A stretch of DNA of 64,000 bases, from NCBI GenBank assembly GCA_947179485.1, contig OX359250.1, positions 2,315,661-2,379,660 of the forward strand. The letters run 5' to 3'. Below the pieces are notes generated by a model that did no database searches, had not been told where the DNA came from, and saw only the letters and a list, made by a program, of their open reading frames with translations. Below, one piece after another: positions 48,427-60,400 of the stretch (positions are counted from its first letter, which is position 1; every line of letters begins with the position of its first letter). Position numbers and translations under genes: made by a program. Origin of the DNA: Allacma fusca. Its lineage: Eukaryota; Arthropoda; Collembola; Symphypleona; Sminthuridae.

Positions 48427-51400
48427 CTAAAGTAAAATAAAACCAGTAGACGACAGCACAAACAGATGGACGATCTTCTATGCTTTTTTTAAAGTAAAAT
48501 TTTCCATCTTATACACACAGATGAATTTTAATGCTCCATCTAAAGTCTACTTTCAATTTTTTGTTCGTAATCTAAACGTTCACGACATCCTCCTCAGCTA
48601 AGAATTTACGTAGGCCTTTTCTATTTGCAGAATTTTGTTTGTTATTTGGATCCCACCTTTTGGAAATCTGTAGGAAATTCAGAATAAAATTAATTAAATA
48701 AATAATTGCTTTCAACACCTCATAACTGGAAATTATTATCTACGGTGCCCCTCACCGAGAAGTTACAGTTTTACACAACCTTATTTACACTTATAAACAT
48801 TATTAAAAACTACTTCTATAGTATATATTTTTATTATTTATGCACGTATCACATATTTCTTGTAGTTATGAATTAGTGTACACATTCAAGGGGTGAAATT
48901 ATTTCCCTTTTTGCAGCGCAGATTCAATAAAGCACCAAGAAGTAGCGCATGTGGTTAGTCACACATTACAAAAGCACAAAATCAGGAAAAATCATATATA
49001 AATAAATGATTTAAGCAATAATTATTCCTTAATAATGTTAAAGCAATGAAGGATGGGTAAAACCTGAACACCAAAAGCGAATATCTATAGAAAAAGAGAA
49101 GTCAAGACATGTGTTGTGGGATTTTAAAGCAATGCAATGAGGCAAGATATCAACTTGCAGCAAAGCTATGTTCATACAGCATTGTACCAAGCCCCGAGGA
49201 GAATTTTTTTAAGAATTTGCAGATGTACGGGTAATCTACAAGCTCCTCGGCTTATAACTTACTGACAGGAACTCTCCAAACCTCACTATCTGAACTGAGT
49301 CATGTCGGGACCACTCCTGAATAGAAACCCGCGCTTGGTCGAAATCTAAAATGCAAGGTGAAAAAATATCCAAAATGCAAAAAACCACAACACCACGCAA
49401 CTAGCAATTCCACAATTCCTGGAAAGCTAGCTAAACAAACTTTGGCATATTTTTAACTTTAAAATATGTGCAGGGTAATATGATTTGCCCCTCCCTCAGG
49501 ACCGCAAAATGGGTAACTCCGAAAATATTTAAGTCCACCATTCTTCAGTAACTTTTTTCAGATTTTCTGAAATAATTATTGTTTCATCCAGGTAAACTTT
49601 CACTTACCCAGGTCATTATATGTTTGTGGGCGCAGGTAAACTGCAAAATCTGTATATGTAGATACTTTTGAGTGCAGTTTAACCTCAGCCTTCTATAATT
49701 TGTACTTATATTCTCCGAGTCAATATGTGTCATAATATTTGGAATCTCTCGTGCTCCGCCTAGCACCTATCCTGATGAATTATTGCTCATAGTCTCCCAT
49801 TTTAAGTTAATTGTGACAGGACATGATTGATCCATTTGTGAGTAGGCCTACTCACTTCCAAAATACGTTACAAGCATTACAGACCTTCCGTATTATTTTT
49901 GTTGCACAAAGTTTGTTTCAAAATATATTTGACTCTCGTTTGGATAAAATTATTGTAGGCTTTCCAGAGAACTATTTGATAGGTCCCTACGTTGAGAAGT
50001 GTAGACCTGACAGGAAAAAATAGGGAACAAGTACAGAAGAAATTCAGTCTCAGAAGCGATTCGGAAGTGTAATTTCTGATGTTGTAATTTTATAATGGAA
50101 CAACTATAAAAGAAATAAAAGGAGTTTGTGCTTTAAGGGTAAATACCCGGGAGGAGGGGGGCAAATGATATGACTTGCACTGTTCAGGAAAATATTAGTA
50201 ATTATTGCAACATAAACAAAACATTGTAAGTTGCATTTCACGCAAGTAGCAATAAAAATAGCGTAAATCGAAATAAATAGAAACCAGTGACAGGCTGGAC
50301 AAGCAGGAATTAAAAATTACAATCATAAATCAGTCTAAGAAAATGGTTGCAAAGACGGAAATCGGAAATCCGGCTGTTTTTACAAAAAAACGGAGTAAAA
50401 ATGCAGAAACACAACACACAAAAGTTACGTCTACTTTCATATACTTATAACATGCAAAATGCAAACCTGGTTGCTGGTCAATGGATGAAGAAGGCACATT
50501 CCGTGGTAACGAATCGGCCTTTTTCTTGGGGTCTGATTCCTGACTGCTTTGATGACGAGCCAGTGATGCCGCTAACTCTCTCACCGACCGCTTATCACTA
50601 CTGACCCAGGAAGGAAATGAAGCAGGTGAAATGGAATGATTTGTAAAACCAACGTTTTCATTACCATTGCTAGCCGTGCTACTATTTCTTAAGTTCACAC
50701 AAATAGCTCCACTAACAGCATGAATGTTTCCTCCGCTCAAAGGACTCACTAGACTAACTGGCTGCGCTTGATTTTGATTAATAATTAGATGATTACTTTG
50801 TGATGAACTAGCAGTTGGCAGCGAAACGGCTTCTACACTTGAGGATATTGAACTTGTCAGTGCTGAAAATTTATCCATGACACAGTTGTGACCATGGCTA
50901 GAGGTTGCGTTTAGAGCTGACGGGCTGACGTTTCCAGACTGGTCTGCACTGTCATCAAGTAGTTCTCCTGAATCTGGAGTGTTCGCAGCGGAAGCATTCG
51001 GACTTGAGCCATCGCTTCCTAACGAATATTCCCCTGAAAATAACAATTATTCACACCATAATACAAGATTTTACACTAATTTTAAGCAAATATTTTTCAC
51101 TTCAATAATTATTACCCGAACGCCTATCAGCTCCAACAACTGACCACGGTCTTGGTTTAGGAGCCACCGGAGGTGGTTTCCGGGAGATATTTGGCGCTAC
51201 TCCAAATCCAGTAGTTTTCTGACTAAACGTGAACTTCTCCTTTGTTTCACTCACAGATACGCCAGTAGTAATCGTACTTGGGTAAGCGGTTAAGGAATTT
51301 GTGACAGCAGGGGTTTCTTCCCCTTTCGAAGTGCCAGGACCAAAAAATCCAGAAGATCTTTTTCCTTGCCTTGCTTTCATCTCAGCAAGTACGGACGACC

Positions 51401-54400
51401 CCACGGTTACGCCTAATCTTTGCACTGGCGACTTTTGACCATCGCTACCATCGTCACTTCCAGCAAATAAACTTTCGCGGTTGCTTGATGGCTTTTCTAA
51501 GCAATCTGTGGACTTGGACCGAATTACAACATCTAATGACTTACTTGCAATGCTACAAGAGTCAAAAGAGCCAGGACTACTTTTATCCGATCTGTCATCA
51601 TCAACTTTGAATGTCCGGGAAGAATGGGTGGGTGTTGACTGAATACTATCATCTGCAGTACTAGCCATTGAAATCATCAGTGAAGTACTGCTGCAAAGAC
51701 AACCACCAAAGAAATCATGTTACGTCGACTATTATTTATCAATTTATGCAACATACACACACGCAGAACGTCAGTGTAAGTACAAACAATTAAATTATTT
51801 TGGGGCAATTTTAAAAATCTTTAAAAAAATAATAAATAAAATAAATAAAAAAAATCGTCCCAATTTCATCACTCTTTATACAGTATCCGTCCCCACTTCT
51901 ACAAATCATTCTCAAATATGCGTACCCAATTATAAGGACAATGTTGAGGGTCGGCGGAAAGGGCGGGGTAAGGGATCAGAGGAAAGAAGGTAAAACTCAT
52001 TCTGTATCCGTCCCCAAGAGGGGAAAATCATTCCACGGTATCCATGCCAGATACCGAACTATCTTTGGCGGTTTGAAAACCCAACCCGGCGTCTCGATGT
52101 TCCCGCTAGGTTACAAAGTTTAATCAGGAAAGGAGTGTCAATGCCACTCTGGATGGTCTAGTTGCTTATTTTGGTCACTCTGGAGCCAGATAGTGACGAC
52201 ACTCTTTTTCAGACTCACTGTCCGAAACGACCACAAACAATAATCCAGACGTGGATTTGGTAATAGAAAATGGGATTGGAAGTATTAAGCGGGGACTGAT
52301 ACCGTATTTGGAGTTTCCGAGTAATATATGTTAATACGTAAGTGAACATAATTACCATTCGTCCGAATCCGGGGTTACAATGGGAGTTGGCGTGGTAGAT
52401 CCAGGACGAAAAAAAGTATCCAATCCTTCCTGTAGATCACCCAGAACTTCCATTAACTCTGTAGGAGGTCGGAGGCAAGGACGAGTAGGAGCTCTCGTTT
52501 TAGGTTTCCGAGGTCGTGCCTTCCCAAGATGCTTTAATTGTTGCGGCGATACTGGGGGTAGATCTTGGAGTGAAGATATCGTCTCTGAAATAATTTGATT
52601 TAGCTCTGGACTCACTCAAAAGGGAACACAAAATCTTCACATGAAAATAAGATATTAAGTCCATATGAAGCGGTCGAGCAGCCAGTGATTTTGTTCATAG
52701 GTCGCGCATTGTATACTATGTAAGTATACTAAACTAACCAAACTGCATATGTGATCATCTGCGAGAATATAATGCGTTCTCATAGCGCTTGTTATCGTCA
52801 ATCCCCGAGGACAACTATCCCTTGCATAACTGCCTCCCCGGCGTTATGCCGCCATCATTTACCATGCCCAAATAAAACTATACAAATAAATACCAATAGA
52901 TATTTGCACACTTAAATTCTTATGATAAAGGTATATAAAGTCCAATGATATAGGTAGGCTCGGTCACCTGAGAATAATAATTATAGGCACTTATTTACGC
53001 CACTGAAGCATGTCACTTTATCATAACTGAATGTAGGACGGGTAAAATTTAAAGAACAATCTACGCCGGTCACTTGCAGATTGTATATTGCATTTTGTAT
53101 CTCACGAGTTGAGTTAAAACCTAATATTTGAACCACTTCATATGGACTTACTCAAATATAATTTAACACAAACGCATACCCTCAATTGTTTTCGGGAGGC
53201 TCGGTAACAAATCGGGAATATCATCTGCGGAAATTCCTTCGACACAATCAACAACCGATTTAGGCCTGATTCTTCGTCCGTGAATGCCCTTGCGTTTTGC
53301 TTTCATTTGAGGGGTTGCCTATTTGAAATAAACAAAAATGGTTGAAATGAGTATCAAGTAAGCCCTGCAAAAAGGTACAAAATGTTTACACGAAATTCAT
53401 GCAATATGAAACATTAAAACAAAATCTACGCAAAAACAAGTGGTGTTTAAATGAAATATATGATGATGTAAACAGGTGTAGAAAATTATCAATGGTATCA
53501 TACGATATCCGTCCCCAAATTCCCAACTCATTATACGATCATACAGACACATTGAGCCAAGAAACATTTATATCCCATCTATCTTTGCTATTACAATGTG
53601 CAGTCATTTTCGCTTTTCAACTGGAAAAAGCTTTTGGGCTATGGATAGGGGAGGTTTCTGGCTCGTTAAGCAGGACCAATTCCACCACAACCCGCCAGCA
53701 AGATTTAGGAATATATTTATTACTATTACACCTTCCCAGGGACCAGCCTTACTGTGGCCGTGGGTCTTTTCTTGTGAATGTATGTAATGTATGGTAATGA
53801 ATGTAAGAAAATCTTTGTTCAGATTCGTCAAATTGTCAAATATCAGAGCAAAATCAACCGTTAAACTGTGGACACAGCAGCATTAGAAAGAGAGGCAAAA
53901 TCATGATGGTTTTTTAAAAAAACTGAAAGACTGATTGAAGTATTGAGTTGAGAATGTAGCGTGTACACAAACCGGACAATATTATGTATACAAAAACTTT
54001 CATCTGTTACTTACTGTTAGACACAGCATCTCACGAGCTGTAACTTTCTATCAAATTAATAATATAAATTGTGTACTTTTTTTTCTTGGAGGTTCTTACA
54101 CACATCAGCGAAATTATTTCTACATGTGAACTCGCTCAGAATTGCTTTCCGTAGATGCCTATCAAGTAAAGGGTAGCAGAATAATAAACGATTTACAGAT
54201 ACACTAAAATCTGCCATACATTTACAGTACTGACCTTCTGTACTAGCTAGTTTGCTTCCTGAAGAATTTGCAGCAGTTATCTTTTGGCATCCGAATTTGA
54301 GCTATGACCCTTATCTTATTGACAGATACATTTCATTACAGATAATTAGGTATTAGTTACCAATTAGTTAATACAACCAGAGCTTTGCGACGAAGTGACC

Positions 54401-57400
54401 ACTCTGTTCACATTATTTTCATAGGACATTTGATTGGCATAGTAATAATTAATGTCTCGTAGCTGGCTTACAATAATATTTAGATTACTATAGTCCCTAT
54501 ACTGTAGTCCCTCCAGCGCTACTTTAGATCCATTAGCCGCATATTCCAATTTTCGCCATCATTAGTTAGACTTACTTACGCATGAAAATTTAAATAAACA
54601 TTGTGTTGCCAGGTAAAGTTGAAATAAATTAAGGTCTAATAAAAATTTCCAGAAGTTTAATTTCAACAAATTATCCTGTTCATACTTGTCTTTCTAGGGT
54701 CCTTAATGATCCTTCAGATTGTATTACTTTGCGAGAATTCGCAATATAACTGACTAATAATTTGTAATGTTGTACCTAAGAACCAATAAAGTCGTTGTGA
54801 GGCCTAGGGTTTTTTAAATGAAAAATAAAATCGCCAGCACCATCTCGAATGTCTTGGCATGACTGGTGCCGTTATCCAAACCGCAGATGAATTTTCTCGA
54901 CCAATAAATTCAGATTTGCAGGAACTTAATAGCTGCAGCTGGTTTGTCTTAGGATAAAAAGCTGAAATAGGGAATACTAAGAACCAACTACACGCCCTCT
55001 AATCGAGGCACTGAATTTTAATCTATATATCCGGGCTGGCATTAACGTTTCTGAATTAAACCTGAATCGATACAAACAATTCGTACCGTTCCAATGCAGC
55101 GTTACTGGTTCTTCATCCGAACTAGGTAAGGTCATGACAGATGACAACTAATATTCAGCTAAAGCGTTCGAAACAGATTTCTACAAGACGGCCTATTGGT
55201 ATAATCCAGTAACGCAAGCCAACTTGTGCTTCAACTTCAACACAGCATTTCCATTCTACAGAGACATTATTATTTTCTTCGAACATCTGTAAACAAGTAA
55301 AAAGGCGACGAGCTACAAAAAACAGCTCGAAGATCCGTCAGGTAGATTAGACAGACGTTGGAAAGGGAAAGCTCAGGGGGTCTCTTCGCTATTATTATGA
55401 CTTATTATTGGCTTATAGGCTTATTGGAGAGGACGTATCTGTATATCATATATTGTTCAATGGGTTGTGAATTTTCTGATAGGTATCGTATAATGAATTC
55501 TGAAAGCGCGAAAGGATATCGTATATGCTCCCGCTGGTCTACTATCTAAGAATCAATCACGAAAAACGAAAACGCTCGCCATTCAATTCTTAAAAGTGTA
55601 CTTGCTGTGGAAAAATTGGACTGATTTTAACTACTAAGTGGGCCAAAAATCACCTACCCGCAAAATAACCTGTACAACACCCCTACCAACACCAGCCTGG
55701 AGCACCACCAGACAAATTAACCTAACGTAGCGAAGAATCATGGCTGGAAGGAAAAGGTGGTAAGGCGTCATTCCTTTGTTAAGTCATCAACAAGGGGTAG
55801 GGAGGGTTTGGGCAGAGATTGGCAAAATAATTCATTCTCTCATTTCAAATACCAAATAAAATACAGAAGCACAGACATGCAAAATACAAAATAAAATACT
55901 GAACCACGATAGCTTAAAATAACAAATACAAAATAAAATTTTGAACTATAATAACTCAAAATATTTTTCTGTACTGTTATAAAACGCATGTGACGAGCAT
56001 GCGTTCGTCCGTCACGCTTTTTGCTTAATTATTAGATGTAAGATTTCTTTTAGGTAATAATTTGGACAATGGTTTCTTTTAGGTAATAATTTGGACAATG
56101 GTTCTTTTAGGTAATAATTTGGACAATGGTTTCTTTTAGGTAATAATTTGGACAATGGTTTCTTTTAGGTAATAATTTGGACAATGGTTTCTTTTAGATA
56201 ATAATTTGGACAACGGTTTCTTTTAGGTAATAATTTGGACAACGGTTTCTTTTAGGTAATTATTCACAATGGTGGCGAAGCCCATTGGTATCAAATAAAA
56301 TAATGTAACAGGGGAATTCAAAATACTAATTGCAAGCAAAAATATACGTAATTGGAACTGCTTGTTTAAACACAATTCGGCGATCCGATTGAAAAATATT
56401 ATACAAAAATAAATACGGTAATTCAAATACAAATATTGTTCGTCAATCACTTTTACGTGCGTACTTATCACGATATCCAGTAAACGTTTTCCATTTAAAA
56501 TTGTAGATAAACAACTAACGGATTTTTTATAGCAGAAAGCAAAGTGATATAAAAGTTAATGAACATTTCATATCGAGGAACACTGTAGTAAGAACGAATT
56601 AAGAAGGGATTCCTGGTCGGGTTAACATTTTGGCTGGAATGGAATGTCAGTTAGTTTCAAATTCGGTATTTCGAAAATATTTGAATACAGTGTGCACGAA
56701 GCCATCAAATAATTATTTGAAAATACACCGCATTTGTTTCATCAGAAAATAATAAATTCAAAATGATGTGTCCAGCTCCTTAAAATACTAATGCCAAATA
56801 AGTATCTATGTTTTTCGAAATACAAATACCAAAATACCTGTGGTATCTCAAAATACGCATTTGAAATACACTTCCTACCTCTGCGTTTTGGGAAAATATG
56901 ATGATCATGACAAGGTAGGGAGTGAGGTAAATGAGGAATATAATGAAACAAAATTATAAGCTTGCAAACCATCTACAAAATATGCCACGAAAATTTTCCC
57001 GGTATCGTAAGTCAGTATTTCCATCTGTCAGGATCAGGTCTTCGCAATATCTTTGACTTAGGAACATAGTTTGCTAATAAATGTCCTTCTTTATTTTAAA
57101 AGAGTACAAGTGCGCCGGGTTGGGGTGCATTCGAGGGATTAATAATTTTTCGACGAATTTTGAAGTAGGGAAGGGTGCTTATCAAATTTTACAAAAATAT
57201 TTGTGACGCAATAAACGTATGACGCCTAATTTGTTTGTAGCTCCTATGTATTTGCAAGGTAGTTTGTTAGGTACGCAATTTTGTAGCCGCAAAAGTAGTA
57301 CTCATTGTCAGCCAAAAGTTCAGTCCGAGGATCCAACATTTCAAGGTGCAATAAAATACTCTAATGCTGAATTTTTACAGTGGTAACTCACATGAAACTC

Positions 57401-60400
57401 TCTTGAAAAGCATCAGCAAAATTAATCGTCACTATTTAAGCATTTCAACTTACAAGATTGAGGTAATCCAGCTTCTGCCATAGGATGTCCGTTGAAAAAG
57501 TAAAGTCAATGTATTACTCATTCAGATTTACAAAAATCATTGTCAAAGTTAATGAAAATTAGCTTCGAATCCATTCGTCTCATGTTATCTATAACCATAT
57601 TGGTGCGATTGACACTACAAATGAAACTATATACATCTCTCGTTATGTGGCTATCGACATCCACTATGAGTTAAGTATATCTTCAGTGTGTACATCTTTC
57701 TTTACTTACAACACACCCAACTTCGATATTGAAAAAACATCAACCACCTCCATGATAAATTACTGACTGGTATAGACAAGATCAAAAACTTATCGCCATT
57801 AAAATTAGCAAAACCAAATAGTGTATCATGGCTAATTATTCTACATTTTCAGAGAACTGACTACAATTGACTCCATTTTATGAGCATTATTTTAATATCA
57901 CGTATTGCATAATCTCATAATGAATAAATAAACTACAGACACAACCCGGCAATTCGCCGACGTATGTATACAAAATACAAATACATTTATTTGTAATGCG
58001 ATGCAAGCTTACCGTTGGAGACTGGTCCATCAGTTGGCTTATGCTATTTTCGTTCATCATAGTGACCGCATCCGAAATCTCTTTTGATAATTCACTCGGA
58101 CTAGCCCGTAATCGAGTCTTAAGAACATCTGGGGTAGACGAACGTTTCTTGCTAACATCGTTCTGTAATTAACACGTAAAATTATATTGGTAGTACCAAA
58201 TACTAGTCCTTCGAAAATCCCTTTAAAAGCCAGACATTAATTGACAAAGAGAAGCAGAGGTATCACTTACAAGCTGCTTATGGCATTTCATGAGTGAATC
58301 TATAGCTCTATCAACCAGCTTATCAGATATATGAGCCGCAACAGCCAAATGAACTTCACTGTAAAAAAAAACTCAGAATTATACATGCATTTTTACATTA
58401 TGACAACTTGAGTGTAAATCACCAGAGATGTGTGTTTGCTATAAGTCAAGCTGGTTGCCCCTACTTTAATCAAAGCTTAAAAGTCCGAATTCGGTGTGCA
58501 TATTATGAATGAATTTTGTCCCATAATTTCGGAGATACGAGAGGTCAACAACGGCGTACTGTATTTCACTAAGGGGGGTCCACCCGTTCTACGAACGGCC
58601 GTAACAGTAACCTAAAATTATTGTAATCGGGAATCCGGATTTTTGGTTATCTCGCTACAATCGAAAGGAAATCACTAACTGGGAGTACGCTAGCAGAGTT
58701 TAGATATTGTTGCTAGTAGCGAGATGCAGGAAAACCAAGTTATTAAAATGTTAGCCTACTCTTGCGGTCAATTGTAGAACGGGTGAACCCCACGGTAGCA
58801 ATCCTCTTAATTCTAAAATTGTTCCCTAGAACTAACACTCATACCCTAACCGTAATCTATGTACATTCACTTTGTATTCTATTACCAACCCTAACGCTTA
58901 AAGTACCCCCTGAACCGTTTACTCAAAAGCTTCGCCTATCTAATCAGTCATCAATCAACAAATGAATGTCAAAAAAAAAAATTATTTTAGTATGAAAATG
59001 TATGACAACGTGATTGTATTCAAGTCAAAAAGATTTTATTTCTTCTTGAACCTACCGAGTAGATGTCGGTAATATAAAATTTTCGACCGATTTCGATGAA
59101 ACATTTTGTAGCATTGCTAGTGGCAATAGTAAAGTTGATTTCATATTTCATTGGAAATGGTCAAGTGGCTTGGGTGTAATAGGTTTTAAATCAAAATTTT
59201 GAAAACTGAACGATTTTTGCCTCCAAACCTATTCGTCCGAGTTCAACCGAATCAATGGACAACACAACCAGCCCTTAAATGTCCATTACGGGAAATCAGA
59301 GCCATGCTTTGTGTTGATTGGACGCAATAAATCGTTTACTTTACATTACGAACGTACGGACACATGGACATACGCAAGTATTTACTAGTAAAAGCTCCAT
59401 TAAAATGAAGAACAAGACAATTCAAATTCTTCGACCAAAAATAAACATGTTCATTAACATTAAGAAACAGAAGTGTATTTAACTCAAAAGCAGTTTTTAA
59501 CCGTTTAAACCAAATTATCTGCAAGCGTTGACCGTTTTCAACAAAAGCCGCAAATGCGGAAAACCGAAAACGTAAACACAAACTCAAAATAATTCAAAAA
59601 CCTGCGCACTAAAACGAAAACCGTTATATTTGGGCTTTCCAACCCTGTTCAGAAACCAACATTGCTTGAATTTTAATTGTTTTAATCCTAAACCGAGCAA
59701 CAGCGTAATTAATAGCAAACGGTGTTCGTTAACGTAGTATATATTATGTAACCCTCCAATCTATTCTGAGTCACTACATCCAGTTGTCACCCAAATCGCT
59801 GTAACCCAGTGAAAAAAAACTTCATTAATCATCCATGAACTGGGCATAACTGGATTGAAACCAGTAGCAAGGGGCATGTAATTCATAAAAGCATTAAGTA
59901 CACAAGTCTCACTTTAGTTTGTTCATCATATCAGTTCCAGCCATGTCCATTACACAGTGTCGTACAAACTCGGGAGCAATCATACTTTTGTCAAGGCAGC
60001 CTTGTTTAATTTCTTGCTTTAAATTCTCGTCTCCCATTAAATCCGGACAATTTTCTTCTGTCAATTCTAAAACACTGTCAATGTTGCCCTGAAGAAACAA
60101 AAAATAAGTATAATTTTGATTACTGTAAAATTTTGCAAGATAACAGATTATCTTTTACAATACGGTGTATGCGGATTTCATGAAAAATAAGAATTTAGTT
60201 GTATTTAACTTGAATGTAGCTTATTACTACTCTCACAAACAATGTATTTTTTTTAAGTGTGAAGGTAATTTCACAAAAAATGTGATAATTCGAAGTTCGA
60301 ACGGCAGCATGTCTATCGTATAAGTATCTACAGACAACCGCTCCAGGCATAGTCATAGTGTTAAACGCACAGTAGCTTCAGGCATAATAGTTCAAATCTT

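Noticed and set aside
50330-50466. Read-through extension of the CARMIL tail exon to its stop
   Set aside because: The added residues are hydrophobic and Phe/Val-rich, unlike the Ser/Asn-rich tail, and follow a usable donor. It looks like intron, though an isoform is not excluded.
56041-56265. CRISPR-like array
   Set aside because: The units are contiguous with no unique spacers, and the genome is eukaryotic. It is a minisatellite.
59381-59400. Fourth Helitron copy at TTTACTAGTAAAAGC
   Set aside because: The CTAG tip and next few bases agree, but the hairpin and body do not follow the family.
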